A program made the position numbers and the translations under genes. The notes under the pieces are model-generated. The model did no database searches. It was not told the DNA's origin and saw only the letters and a list, made by a program, of their open reading frames with translations. Positions 6,401-14,477 of a DNA stretch of 30,084 nucleotides are shown in pieces; the stretch's first letter is position 1, and each line of letters opens with the position of its first letter. The DNA comes from a virus, in the IMG/VR virus record IMGVR_UViG_3300048445_000076, positions 1 through 30,084 of that record. One strand, written 5' to 3'.

Positions 6401-9352
6401 ACCTTCCATTGTATCTCCAGAAGGACCAGAAGAAACATAAGCACTAGCACTTAATGTAGTTAATAAAGCGTATCCATTCCAAGTAAGCTTATCTCCAGCC
6501 TCAACAGATAATACTCCAGTATCATCAGTGTCTATATTTGTTATAGTGATTCCATCTACAGTTTGTCCAGTAGCAGAATGATTAAGCGTAATATCATCGT
6601 TAAAAGTAGCTGAACCGCTAAAAGTGTTTGCAGAAGCAAATGTAGCAGCTCCAGTTGATACAGAAAGACCCCCAGTTATATTAGTAGTTCCTCCACTTAT
6701 AGAACCTCCAGAATTAAAACTAAATGACTCGTCGTTATTGATAACAATAGTTCCGTTCATTTTGAGAACGCCGTTATCTATATTTACGTCATCAGTTACC
6801 ACTAAACCTCCGCCTATTTTAGTTGTTGAAAATGGGACAGCAGTTAATCCAGTAGGCTCTGTTGTGGTAGAACTAAAATAAGATGCATTAATATCGTTTT
6901 CAGCTGGTATTGCTAATATTTCTATTCCGCTATAATCTTCTCCTACTTTTATAACGAATACATTAGCAGTTGTCCCACCTCCATATTTGAAGAACTCAAA
7001 CTTCTCGCTATCTGGCTCGTTTATTTTATATAAGTCGTAATTAGCAATATTATTGTTTACCCCATCACCTCTTGAGTGAACGTATAACCTATAGTGTAAT
7101 TGACTATTTAAGTTTCCAATATCACGATGCCCAATTATGTCAATATAGTAGTAATTAGAACCACCACTACCAGAAATATAAGGTATTTCAAATTCTATAT
7201 ATTTTGTTGTTGGCGTTGAACCCCAAGACGTACCATAAACTTTACGATAAAAATCTTGAGAGTCGATGCCATCTAAAGTATCAGCGTCTACGTTTAAAGC
7301 ATCTACAAAGGCTTTGTTTACTCCGACAGACCAGTCTCCCCATCCGTAAGCAGTATCCCAATTAGATTTATTATATCCAGTAGCTGATAAAGTACCATTT
7401 ATAGAAGTGTTACCTCCTAAAGTTATATCACCATTAGCTTGAAATCTAGCTAATAATTTGTCGTAAGTATCATCTTCACTATAATTACCACTACCGCTTA
7501 AAATAGCAAAAGAATCACTGGCGTCATTATCTCTGATTCCAATCACAACGTGACCAGATGACCTACCTTTAATCCAAGTACCAAAAGTTGACCCAGACAA
7601 TAATCCAGTAATATCCGTATTACCACTTCCAAACTCACTATAAATAGTGTTTTTTATATTAGCTTCACCAGTAACAGTTAAATCCCCAGTAAGCGTATCA
7701 GTTGTGTTTAGTAAAAACTTTCCGTCTGCTTCTGTTTCCGTATAATAACGGTTATCTAACTGCCCAGCATCCAATTCCGTTTCCGTATAGTATCTGCCAT
7801 CGTGATTATGTGAGTCATCAACAACCGCAGCAGTAAGCGTAACATTAGCAGAACCATCAATAGATACGTTACCAGTTAAATCACCGCCTAAAGTAATCGT
7901 TCTAGCAGTTGCCCATTTAGAAGCAGTAGAAGCGTTACCAGTTAAAGCCCCAATAAAAGTAGGAGCGGTTACACTGTTATAAAAAAACGCCTTTGGCTTT
8001 GCAGAACCACCTTGCAATTTTAATGCTGTTTCTATATTCCCAGAAGTGGATTTTACTGAAAAATCCATATCTGTTCTAACCGCACTATCATTAGTATCTA
8101 TATCGATTCTTGCCCAAGTTTGTGGATTTCCATCAAAGTCTGTTTTAAAAACAAACTGCCCTAGTAATTCATTAGTAGTTGGATTATTACCACCTCTAAA
8201 AAATGTTATTAATGAGTTATCATTTTCTCTTGTTACTACAATGTCTTTATTGAAAGTAAAGTCATCAGTAGCAGAAGCGTAAGTAAGTGTAGCTCCAGCC
8301 CCATTAATTGTAATACCAGCTCCATCAGCATCGGCAGCAGTAGTAGCCTCATCTGCTAAAACAATATTCTTATCGTTTATAGTTACAGTAGTAGAGTTTA
8401 CGGTTGTTGTAGTACCATCTACTCGTAAATCACCTAATATTTGTACTAAACCAGTATTATTTCCAAAAGCAGCTGGGTCAATAATAAACGTTTCTGGTCC
8501 TCTCAAATATCCGCTTGTAGTAATATTACCAGCAGAAATATCTCCTAAGGTCTTACTGTTTTTCCAAATACCGTTTGTACTATCGTAAACTAATAAATCC
8601 TTATCAGCAACAGAAGTAATACTAACATCGTGGTTATCGTGTAGATATTGTCCGTTTTCGCTTCTAACAAAAATAGTACCGTTACTCTTTTGGTTTACAG
8701 TAAACGCAACTTCTAATTTTGGATGTGGTGCAGTAGGTTCTGTTGTTTGCCATCCACCAGCAACAGTTTCTGATACGTATAATTTACTTCCCTCAGCATA
8801 TCCTAGAGTATTAAAACCTCTAACTTTACCAAACCAAGTTACTTTACCGTCTGTATCATAAGTAATATCTTCTGTGGTAACTCCTATAAAGTATTCAGCA
8901 GATACAGTACCATCAGCAATCATAGGAGCAATAGTAAGCCTACCAGAAGCACCTAAAGTACCAGTAACGTAAACTGGAGTTCCGTTAGGTATATCTTGAC
9001 CTACTCCTTCTATTTGGTAATTATTTCTAACGTGAACGTGAACCTCTTGTCCTAATTGAAGCGTAGAACCATTAAGGATCACATCTACTGTTTCCTCATC
9101 ATTATTCCAAGACATCTCTCCTTGTGTACCTGCTCCGCCACTTAATTGCAATAACGGTGTTATTACTTTAGTGTTTATTGTGAATGTGCCGCTAAGTTGA
9201 GCGTCACCAGTATTATTTAAAGATAGACCAGTATCGTTTCCTAAACCATCTGTAACTACTTTAAAAGCTCCCGTCAAATTATCATTATCAGAGAGCTTTA
9301 ACAGAGAGTCGTAAGTTGAGTTTATTGTTTTAGAGGTAAGAGTAATTCCCAT
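3443..9352 (-). CDS. giant tail fibre with C-terminal S74 autocleaving chaperone (1969 aa)
   Basis: The protein is dominated by Gly, Ser, Thr, Asn and Asp, typical of beta-structured trimeric fibres. Residues about 1045-1770 carry at least seven repeats of a VGIGTxxPxxxLxV motif (for example KVGIGTETPDRNLEV, NVGINTDAPSYKLEV). The last about 102 residues form an intramolecular chaperone of the endosialidase/S74 type: SDARLKTNVKP, then QLQGVSYEW, VGLIAQEVEKIVPEVV and a terminal coiled coil. By family knowledge this domain trimerises the fibre and then cuts itself off just before the Ser, here about residue 1868. The likely role is host binding at the tail tip. The gene begins just after a 39-residue gene and its end overlaps the fibre-tip candidate. 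Confidence 0.92.
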   Translation of the reverse strand: MGITLTSKTINSTYDSLLKLSDNDNLTGAFKVVTDGLGNDTGLSLNNTGDAQLSGTFTINTKVITPLLQLSGGAGTQGEMSWNNDEETVDVILNGSTLQLGQEVHVHVRNNYQIEGVGQDIPNGTPVYVTGTLGASGRLTIAPMIADGTVSAEYFIGVTTEDITYDTDGKVTWFGKVRGFNTLGYAEGSKLYVSETVAGGWQTTEPTAPHPKLEVAFTVNQKSNGTIFVRSENGQYLHDNHDVSITSVADKDLLVYDSTNGIWKNSKTLGDISAGNITTSGYLRGPETFIIDPAAFGNNTGLVQILGDLRVDGTTTTVNSTTVTINDKNIVLADEATTAADADGAGITINGAGATLTYASATDDFTFNKDIVVTRENDNSLITFFRGGNNPTTNELLGQFVFKTDFDGNPQTWARIDIDTNDSAVRTDMDFSVKSTSGNIETALKLQGGSAKPKAFFYNSVTAPTFIGALTGNASTASKWATARTITLGGDLTGNVSIDGSANVTLTAAVVDDSHNHDGRYYTETELDAGQLDNRYYTETEADGKFLLNTTDTLTGDLTVTGEANIKNTIYSEFGSGNTDITGLLSGSTFGTWIKGRSSGHVVIGIRDNDASDSFAILSGSGNYSEDDTYDKLLARFQANGDITLGGNTSINGTLSATGYNKSNWDTAYGWGDWSVGVNKAFVDALNVDADTLDGIDSQDFYRKVYGTSWGSTPTTKYIEFEIPYISGSGGSNYYYIDIIGHRDIGNLNSQLHYRLYVHSRGDGVNNNIANYDLYKINEPDSEKFEFFKYGGGTTANVFVIKVGEDYSGIEILAIPAENDINASYFSSTTTEPTGLTAVPFSTTKIGGGLVVTDDVNIDNGVLKMNGTIVINNDESFSFNSGGSISGGTTNITGGLSVSTGAATFASANTFSGSATFNDDITLNHSATGQTVDGITITNIDTDDTGVLSVEAGDKLTWNGYALLTTLSASAYVSSGPSGDTMEGNLTISNTAPLLYLKDSNSTGATDSYGQIKWYDSTNAELAAVGFYGADSKFYIDANGSDIYIPEGKVGIGIDNPEALLHVKAADGIAGVLKIEGGINPVTAIGTINAQLDFGSNDASVNNTGNIGGRIATVTEASNGANNGMAFYTFQQSRTPDLKEAVRITNAGYVGIGTSTPSTQLELFGSSSQEIKITLDAATDHSLRLQQTGSGTYIGGQDSSGNVNFAFRAYNYSHISNNLGLGITVPVQHQSSTERVLHIANSNVASVNLDSTGGSGRCYVVSSTASGNWQIYDDDANNTRLLLNSSGNLGIGNTNPLSKLDVDSGSSASGFRLLSSSTNYTGMFIGNTSTGSASVYLDASNGDFAGGDYMVLRQNDDLSGEISMSVNAGGFKISMADAPKLTVLQDGKVGIGTETPDRNLEVETPSGSASTIRIRQLSYNYWDLSCPSSNTGFTIGDVGGEKMRITSVGNVGINTDAPSYKLEVNGGGGNAEVGIISGNEDKSILRMHTDTNEGVILESDDGSTTNFYIKDAGSGSARFTLNRSNGRVGVNTTNPEAKMHIVGSNDAFGSWGYATLLLENASNYPAIVFRQSSVGTIVRQDNNGNLQIANGSTTGSFTERFRVDTSGNVLATSGYLYSTNGYTTDGNAKHYVWRLNNTASSSGWMKIARVIAGQSARVRFELIGHESYGGGQDGGRTVIIAQINNNNDLNGSWYTEGGYTNGIRSVNFEDLGSGDFNVNIEYGPYAEYAIDAIISDGVILTYDSGTTTKTANVSQVYNMRSQTHFHSNVGINTTSPVVPLHIGNGTNQQQWITNQGYAGWYSGLKLARGSGNWSSTGNNNFGFVVTDTGLEFAKFTTLNDATRTTIGLFNASGDFHAAGDIVAYYSFSDARLKTNVKPLENSLEKVKQLQGVSYEWIDGERKGRTEVGLIAQEVEKIVPEVVREQKRLGDDTEYKTVDYEKMVGVLIEAIKEQQEQIDELKRRLDGSTS

Positions 9353-9353
9353 C

Positions 9354-9473
9354 TTATTGCTTGTCTTTTATTATTTTAATCTTTTCCTTTTCTTCACTAG
9401 GAAGCTTCTTCAAGAAAGCCTCTAGCTTTTTGACGTTCTCTTGCTTAGGTTTGTACAATCGATTGTACTCCAT
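9354..9473 (-). CDS. tiny basic/acidic helical protein (39 aa)
   Basis: The frame reads MEYNRLYKPKQENVKKLEAF and continues as a highly charged helix (LKKLPSEEKEKIKIIKDKQ). Its AUG overlaps the stop codon of the head-tail connector gene as TAATG, and its stop is one base before the AUG of the giant fibre gene. It exactly fills the gap between two structural genes with no spare bases, which supports translation. No family is recognised. It could be a small assembly factor or only a coupling peptide. Confidence 0.6.
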   Translation of the reverse strand: MEYNRLYKPKQENVKKLEAFLKKLPSEEKEKIKIIKDKQ

Positions 9474-9988
9474 TATAGCACCCAAGAATGGAAGTTAACG
9501 TCTTTGTCTGGATACATATCTCCATTAGAGTTAGAATTGTACTCTGGGAATGTTGCCGATTGATAAGACATATAGTCTACGAATCTACGAGTATAGAATT
9601 CAGCAGTTTCGTTAACTCTACTTAATAAAGCTCTCATCTCTTCTATTGAAACTGATTCCGAATTCTCAGAGGTGTGCTTATACATACCTCCATTACTAAT
9701 TTGATACATAGCAAATGGAAGATAAGCACTTTGAGAAAACCAAATAAGCATAGGCTTTATGTAGTCTACTAGTAAACTTTTATAATTAGCGTTTGCAACA
9801 TCGTCAATCGTTCCTCCGGTAATTAAGTTTTGTAGTTTGTTGTACAGATCAGTCCCGAGGTAGTTTTGGATATGTGTATCTTGTGCTACCTCGATGAATT
9901 GTACTAACTTATCAGCGTCTACATTGCCATCTATAATGGATTTGCGTTTTAAGTCAGTTGTCGATATAAATAATGCTTTACTTGCCAT
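9473..9988 (-). CDS. putative head-tail connector / head completion protein (DUF6712-like, 171 aa)
   Basis: The sequence is mainly helical: LFISTTDLKRKSIIDGNVDADKLVQF, then QNYLGTDLYNKLQ, then a long segment ending in NETAEFYTRRFVDYMS. The 'dl...s.i.gnvD.dkl...i..aQ...i...lGt.Ly..l' pattern fits the DUF6712 group of Bacteroidota phages, whose members are thought to sit between portal and tail. It lies directly after the portal gene, six bases away, which fits a connector on the portal ring. A structural role is likely; the exact position in the neck is inferred. Confidence 0.72.
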   Translation of the reverse strand: MASKALFISTTDLKRKSIIDGNVDADKLVQFIEVAQDTHIQNYLGTDLYNKLQNLITGGTIDDVANANYKSLLVDYIKPMLIWFSQSAYLPFAMYQISNGGMYKHTSENSESVSIEEMRALLSRVNETAEFYTRRFVDYMSYQSATFPEYNSNSNGDMYPDKDVNFHSWVL

Positions 9989-9993
9989 AGTTC

Positions 9994-11775
9994 TTATTTT
10001 TTAATGTACGCCCCTTTATTTGGCATATCTACTGGTCTAACACTTACTTCTGGTGGATTGTTAGGAGATTGAAATCCGTCTTGTAGAGCTTCAGCTTCAC
10101 TTACAGAAGTGTTTCCGGCTACCATACGTTTATAAACTCTTCTCTCCCAGTAGTGGTGGCAGTTTTTACCTCCTTTGAATTTGAATAAAGAATAGTTTCG
10201 GCCTTGATGTCCTAACTCCTTATTGATACCTCTAAAAGACATCTGATTAATGTCCTCCTTTCTAAAAACGATGTTTCTAGAAGTCAATCCTTCCATATTT
10301 TTGCAGAACTTTCTACTACCAGGAGAGTTTCTTTGTGGTTGGTAAGAGTATCTTACTTTATATCCAGCGTTATCTTGAGTTGAGTCTTGATTAGCTTTAG
10401 CATCATCAGGCGTTACAGCTAATTTAGTTAGGTCAAACTCTTCGTTTTCGTCTGTTACTACTTCTGTATGCACAAGCTCCCATTCGTCGCTTAGAACCTC
10501 TCCTAGGCCCTCTAATTGGCTAAGCATATCTTCTCCTTCTTCGTCACTAAAGTCACAAAGTTCCTCTTTTTGAGAGGATAGCTTTTCTCCAGTTTCTTCT
10601 TCTCGTTTTACTTTAGTAGAAATGTTATCTAACTCAGTAAACTCGATTGGTTGAAGAGTAACGAAGTATAAGTTTAAGTAGATACCGTTGAAGTGCAATA
10701 TCTCGTTTAATCCATCGATAATAGCTTGTTGGAACGGTCTAATAACGATGTTATCCATAAGGATAGAAGCAGTTCTAAGCTCCTCTGCGTTATTTCCGAA
10801 TCCAGTATTGTCTTTAATACCCAAAAGAATTGGAGATACAATTCCGTGACCAAGCATAATCTTTTCTCTTGACTCGTCTGCTAAGAACTGATATTGTGCG
10901 TGAGCATCTGGTAAGTGAATTGGCTCTAAGTTAGCTTGAGTTTCAACACTATCGTTAAACGTTAGTATGAATTTCCCCGCATTAGATGATCCACTAAATT
11001 TATCGTAAATCTTGCGTTCAATCAACTCTTGAGTTTCCTCGTTTGGAACTCCGTTATTGAAATTAATTAAGAGACTTGGCTGAAGGCCATTTTTTATATT
11101 CTGAATGTGGTAATTCGATACCTCTTGCTCTAATTCAGCATATTGTAAACATCCGTTGTAGTCAACTGGAGCGTAGTAGTAGAATCCAGAACGATAAGGT
11201 TTAAGAACGAATAGCTCTTGCAAATCTCTTTTGTTACCATTACCGAAAGTAGGTATTCTTTTAGGCTTATCAGAAGGCTTTATTTCCTTCCAATTAGGGT
11301 GGTAGTAGTATGCTTTAATTACACCATCAGTAGCTTTTTCAGCTCTTAATGTTTCCATCGGGAAGTGTAATACTTTTTTGATTTCAGTCTTAGTTTTATT
11401 GTATACTACTTGTATTGCAGCTTGACCTAGCATTTTGTAATCACCAGCTACTTTTCTGATTTCCTTACCAAGCAAAAGCATTTTCATCTTAGCGTACTGA
11501 GTTGCGTTTTCTTTGCTATCAGTTGCTTCGATACCTCTACCGTAGATCATATCAGCAATACCATTAATACACCTAGCGTTAGTAGGACTACCTAAGTAAG
11601 CATCGATAAGATTTCCAAAATAGTTATTGTCTTCTCCGTAAGCTACCCAATCCTTATTGTAAACTTCCTTTACTTCTGGAGTTTGATAGCTAGATAGATT
11701 AATAACTCTAGTAGAACCTTGTTTAGGCTTACTAGATGATAAATCTATCGTTCTTGTCTTAATGTTCTTTTTCAT
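9994..11775 (-). CDS. portal protein with an extra C-terminal domain (593 aa)
   Basis: Residues about 30-390 have the features of a siphophage portal: a region with NARCINGIADMIYGRGIEA, a wing/stem region, and a helical part with REKIMLGHGIVSPILLGI and NNAEELRTASILMDNIVI. The portal forms the dodecameric ring through which DNA enters the head. The last about 120 residues hold a distinct domain: VRYSYQPQRNSPGSRKFCK, FRKEDINQMSFRG and FKGGKNCHHYWERRVYKR. I know that domain mainly from the C-termini of XkdF-like protease proteins of Bacteroidota phages. The linker between the two is acidic and low in complexity. The gene follows the 125-residue protein after one base. Portal identity is fairly sure; the role of the added domain is unknown. 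Confidence 0.83.
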   Translation of the reverse strand: MKKNIKTRTIDLSSSKPKQGSTRVINLSSYQTPEVKEVYNKDWVAYGEDNNYFGNLIDAYLGSPTNARCINGIADMIYGRGIEATDSKENATQYAKMKMLLLGKEIRKVAGDYKMLGQAAIQVVYNKTKTEIKKVLHFPMETLRAEKATDGVIKAYYYHPNWKEIKPSDKPKRIPTFGNGNKRDLQELFVLKPYRSGFYYYAPVDYNGCLQYAELEQEVSNYHIQNIKNGLQPSLLINFNNGVPNEETQELIERKIYDKFSGSSNAGKFILTFNDSVETQANLEPIHLPDAHAQYQFLADESREKIMLGHGIVSPILLGIKDNTGFGNNAEELRTASILMDNIVIRPFQQAIIDGLNEILHFNGIYLNLYFVTLQPIEFTELDNISTKVKREEETGEKLSSQKEELCDFSDEEGEDMLSQLEGLGEVLSDEWELVHTEVVTDENEEFDLTKLAVTPDDAKANQDSTQDNAGYKVRYSYQPQRNSPGSRKFCKNMEGLTSRNIVFRKEDINQMSFRGINKELGHQGRNYSLFKFKGGKNCHHYWERRVYKRMVAGNTSVSEAEALQDGFQSPNNPPEVSVRPVDMPNKGAYIKK

Positions 11776-11776
11776 A

Positions 11777-12154
11777 CTAGTCTAAAAAAATATACTCATC
11801 AGATGAACTTGAATCTAACTCTGTATATTTGTTTGTGTTTAATGTGTGTGTTACTGTTTTACTTGTTTGGCTAGTAACGTATGCCTTATCTCTGAACCAT
11901 AAGTTTCCTCCTCTTGTAAACTCTAAGTAATAAGAATTGTTTTCGTTAAGTATAGAGAATGTTATTGGTATTGTTACGTAGTTACTATACTCGCTAGAAA
12001 CAGAAGCTACAAGATCAGTAATAGTTTCAGAGTTATTTGTTCCGTCTTCAGTAATTACCAATTCCACATCGTCGTAGTCCACTCCAAAAGTAGGGAATGT
12101 TCTAGGCACGATCGTAATTGTCTGCTCTGAAGTATTTGGTAATAACTTTATCAT
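11777..12154 (-). CDS. small beta-rich structural protein (125 aa)
   Basis: The protein is a succession of short beta strands (QTITIVPRTFP, VELVITEDG, SYYLEFTRGGNLWFRDKAYVT) and ends acidic (SSDEYIFLD). This immunoglobulin-like pattern is common in small decoration or neck proteins beside portal genes of Bacteroidota phages; no specific family is certain. Its AUG follows immediately a motif (TTTTCAGTTATCTTATT on the minus strand) that also precedes the large terminase gene. It is the first gene after a terminator, so it probably opens the portal transcript. Confidence 0.65.
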   Translation of the reverse strand: MIKLLPNTSEQTITIVPRTFPTFGVDYDDVELVITEDGTNNSETITDLVASVSSEYSNYVTIPITFSILNENNSYYLEFTRGGNLWFRDKAYVTSQTSKTVTHTLNTNKYTELDSSSSDEYIFLD

Positions 12155-12171
12155 AATAAGATAACTGAAAA
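12155..12171 (-). promoter_or_regulatory. recurrent motif between terminator and start codon
   Basis: Minus-strand TTTTCAGTTATCTTATT touches the AUG of the 125-residue gene and lies just downstream of a terminator. The same 17 bases occur before the large terminase gene (26574-26590), also between a terminator and the start. A promoter or translation-start element is the likely reading. Confidence 0.45.
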
Positions 12172-12193
12172 CGTTGTTTTTTGTTTTAGATAC

Positions 12194-12219
12194 AAAAAAA
12201 GGGAGCGTAATGCTCCCTT
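12194..12219 (-). terminator. rho-independent terminator after tail-tube-like gene
   Basis: Minus-strand stem GGGAGC/GCTCCC with a 5-base loop followed by seven T residues. It ends the transcript of the tail-tube-like protein. Confidence 0.88.
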
Positions 12220-12241
12220 CTTAAACTATAGAGTAAGTTTA

Positions 12242-12766
12242 TTATCCAGTTGTAACAGATGCTCCAACTCCAGATAATGTGTCACCTAAGAAATTAGCTG
12301 GAGCTTTCTCCATACCAGTCAAGGTAAGAGTATATCCAGACATTTCGTTCATAGCAGCACCAGTTACGATAGTTCCGCCAGTAACGTCCATACCGTATTC
12401 TAATCCAGCTAAGAATAAGTTTCCATTATTATCCTCTATAATAACGTGAGGTCTAGAGTAAGATAATAATTTCAATTCTTTGTGGTCAGTAATGCTTAAT
12501 TTTTTAAGCGTAAGCTCTAATACTTGCTCGAAAGCAGTAGTTCCAGTCGCTCTATCAGACTGAATATTTTGAGTGAAAGAAGAAGCACCTTTTACTTCGT
12601 ATTTGAAAGCAGCTACAGAAGTACCAATTGAATCAACAACGTCATCGTTTGTTGAATCATAAGTAATCGTCATACCTCCAAAGTTAACGAAATAAACAGC
12701 GGTAATACCTCCTACGGAGTCCTTACAAGGTTCTATTCTTCCAAGGGATAAATTATCACAAGCCAT
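12242..12766 (-). CDS. putative major tail (tube) protein (174 aa)
   Basis: The N-terminus (MACDNLSLGRIEPCKDSVGG) and the beta-rich body (FEQVLELTLKKLSITDHKEL, PHVIIEDNNGNLFLAGLEYG, GYTLTLTGMEKAPANFL) match a conserved structural protein of Bacteroidota phages that I believe to be the tail tube subunit. The 'LKLLSYSRPHVIIEDNNG' core with a closing 'tltG.E..' strand is characteristic. The gene sits alone between two strong terminators, right after the major capsid gene, as expected for a very abundant virion protein. A role as a head decoration protein is the main alternative. Confidence 0.65.
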   Translation of the reverse strand: MACDNLSLGRIEPCKDSVGGITAVYFVNFGGMTITYDSTNDDVVDSIGTSVAAFKYEVKGASSFTQNIQSDRATGTTAFEQVLELTLKKLSITDHKELKLLSYSRPHVIIEDNNGNLFLAGLEYGMDVTGGTIVTGAAMNEMSGYTLTLTGMEKAPANFLGDTLSGVGASVTTG

Positions 12767-12791
12767 TTTATATGTTTTTTATTTGTTAATT

Positions 12792-12824
12792 AAAAAAGGG
12801 TGAGTAGGCTCTATTGGCTCACCC
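12792..12824 (-). terminator. rho-independent terminator after major capsid gene
   Basis: Minus-strand stem GGGTGAG/CTCACCC followed by six T residues, between the capsid gene and the tail-tube-like gene. Confidence 0.85.
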
Positions 12825-12852
12825 ACCCTTGTTCTTGTCTATTCCTAAGCGA

Positions 12853-13764
12853 TTATGCTCCTGGAGTGTAAAGAATTACTTCAGAACCGATACCGTACTG
12901 AACACCAGCTGTTAGACGCATTACGATTCTTACGTTTTGACTTCCGTCAAGATCTGCTAAATCGATAACTTTAACTTCATTGTGGTCAGATAATAATCCA
13001 GTACCGAAGTAAAGGTTTGATTTCTGAGCAGCAACCATATAAGAAGCAGTCATTCCATCACAAACGAAAAGTTTGATTCCTTCGAAGTTAAGGTTAGTTC
13101 TACCGTCGTGGTAAAGGTTAGCATATCCTAAAGCAGCTTGAGCAGCGATATAAGCTTTAGCTACGTTTGGAGCAACATAGATAGATAAATCTTCTTTGCT
13201 GTAGATAGAGTTAGGAATTGCATCTCTTACTTTACCTAACTCAGCGATTACGTTAGAAGCAGTAACACCTCCAGAAGCTCCAGCAACGTCAACAACGTCT
13301 CCGTCAGCAGCAGCTAAAGTCAAGAATCCGTCAAACTCACCAGAGTTAGCGTCATCACCAGCCCAAATGTTTTGCTCGTTTTTCTCAGCTACTTTAGCAG
13401 CAACGTGAGCGATTAAGTAATCAGCAAAAGATGGAGGTAAAGAATCGAATGCAGAGTATCCCATAGAAATTGCATCCCAGTCCGATCTAAAATCAGACTT
13501 ACACAATTGTAGGTTCACTTGTAACTCTTTTGGAGTTAAGATTCTTTCAGTTAAAGTAACGCTTGAAGTAGCAGTAAAGTCACAAGAACCGTCAGCTAAC
13601 AAGTCTCCCGTAGCGAGTTTCTTAATTACTTCTTTGTACTTAATGTTTGGTTTTACTTCAACACCACCGTTCTCGATAGTAGAAGCAGATAATAACGCAG
13701 CAGAAATGTATTTAGAAGCCGATTCTCCCGCGTATGAAGTTGTAATACTTGTAGTAGTAGCCAT
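12853..13764 (-). CDS. major capsid protein (303 aa)
   Basis: The sequence has the outline of an HK97-fold capsid subunit of Bacteroidota phages: an N-terminal arm (MATTTSITTSYAGESASKYI), TERILTPKELQVNLQLCKSD, a helical spine region (DSLPPSFADYLIAHVAAKVA), a beta domain, and a C-terminal strand pair (RLTAGVQYGIGSEVILYT). It is preceded by a scaffold-like acidic protein and a prohead protease, the usual capsid assembly set, and is followed by a strong terminator. Whether the N-terminus is trimmed by the protease cannot be seen. It should be the most abundant protein of the virion. Confidence 0.87.
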   Translation of the reverse strand: MATTTSITTSYAGESASKYISAALLSASTIENGGVEVKPNIKYKEVIKKLATGDLLADGSCDFTATSSVTLTERILTPKELQVNLQLCKSDFRSDWDAISMGYSAFDSLPPSFADYLIAHVAAKVAEKNEQNIWAGDDANSGEFDGFLTLAAADGDVVDVAGASGGVTASNVIAELGKVRDAIPNSIYSKEDLSIYVAPNVAKAYIAAQAALGYANLYHDGRTNLNFEGIKLFVCDGMTASYMVAAQKSNLYFGTGLLSDHNEVKVIDLADLDGSQNVRIVMRLTAGVQYGIGSEVILYTPGA

Positions 13765-13769
13765 TTTAT

Positions 13770-14252
13770 TTATTTATTAGAAATTTTAGATAATACTTTG
13801 TCGAATGTCGATTGTCTTCTTGATTGAGCATACAAATTAAGCTCTCTCTTATCGACCATTGCTTCTGGATTGTGCTTTAATTCAGCAACTTCTTCTTCAG
13901 CAGCTAATTCTACCTCTTCTTGAGGTTGTTCTACTGATTCTTCAGCAGAAAGTTCTTGTGGAGCGTCTTTGGAATCACCAGATCCCATTCCAGACATAAT
14001 TTCGTCAATCATTGCTCTTAATTGAGCGATTTCTTGACCTAGCTCTTCTTTTGTTGCCCATTGAGCTTCAACTGGAGTATCTTCAGATGCAGAATCTTCT
14101 GCTAACTCTTCTTTTACTTCTTCTTGAACCTCGTCAGTTGCAACTTCTTCTTGAAGTTCTACTTGTTCTTCTACAGCTGGGGTCTCAACAACCTCTTCTG
14201 TAACTCCAAGTAATACTTCTTTTAGTTTTTCAACTACGTCTTTAGCGTTCAT
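13770..14252 (-). CDS. capsid scaffolding protein (160 aa)
   Basis: The protein is extremely acidic over about residues 10-130, with long runs of Glu, Val, Ala and Gln, and ends in a basic helix (LNLYAQSRRQSTFDKVLSKI). An acidic helical body plus a basic capsid-binding C-terminus is the usual design of a scaffold that guides procapsid assembly and is then removed. It lies six bases before the major capsid gene and follows the protease region, which supports the role. The low-complexity sequence makes family assignment by similarity weak. Confidence 0.75.
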   Translation of the reverse strand: MNAKDVVEKLKEVLLGVTEEVVETPAVEEQVELQEEVATDEVQEEVKEELAEDSASEDTPVEAQWATKEELGQEIAQLRAMIDEIMSGMGSGDSKDAPQELSAEESVEQPQEEVELAAEEEVAELKHNPEAMVDKRELNLYAQSRRQSTFDKVLSKISNK

Positions 14253-14318
14253 ATATATTTGGATTAATTAATTAATAATCTAATTAGATAACTATTGGTA
14301 TAACAATGTGTTGTATTT

Positions 14319-14477
14319 TTACTCCCTGGTAATGGTGCTTTCTCCTTGATTTACCAAAGAACCAACACCTTGTGCTTGTAAGGAACCATCGCAATTCTCG
14401 ATAGAATACTTACCATCTGGCCCTAAGCAACCTCTTCGTCCTCCCTTAGGAGATGTTCTACTTACTGTCTTATTCAT
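14319..14477 (-). CDS. small conserved phage protein (52 aa)
   Basis: The frame begins MNKTVSRTSPKGGRRGCLGP and continues GKYSIENCDGSLQAQGVGS before a polar tail. The Gly-Arg-Arg-Gly-Cys-Leu motif followed by a Cys-Asp-Gly-Ser-Leu-Gln-Ala-Gln-Gly segment looks like a conserved small protein I have met beside capsid genes of flavobacterial phages; its function is unknown. Its AUG overlaps the stop region of the upstream 48-residue gene by eight bases. The two cysteines could bind a metal or form a disulfide. Confidence 0.65.
   Translation of the reverse strand: MNKTVSRTSPKGGRRGCLGPDGKYSIENCDGSLQAQGVGSLVNQGESTITRE

Noticed and set aside
3443-9352. Diversity-generating retroelement acting on the fibre
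   Set aside because: No reverse transcriptase gene and no template/variable repeat pair was seen in the window.
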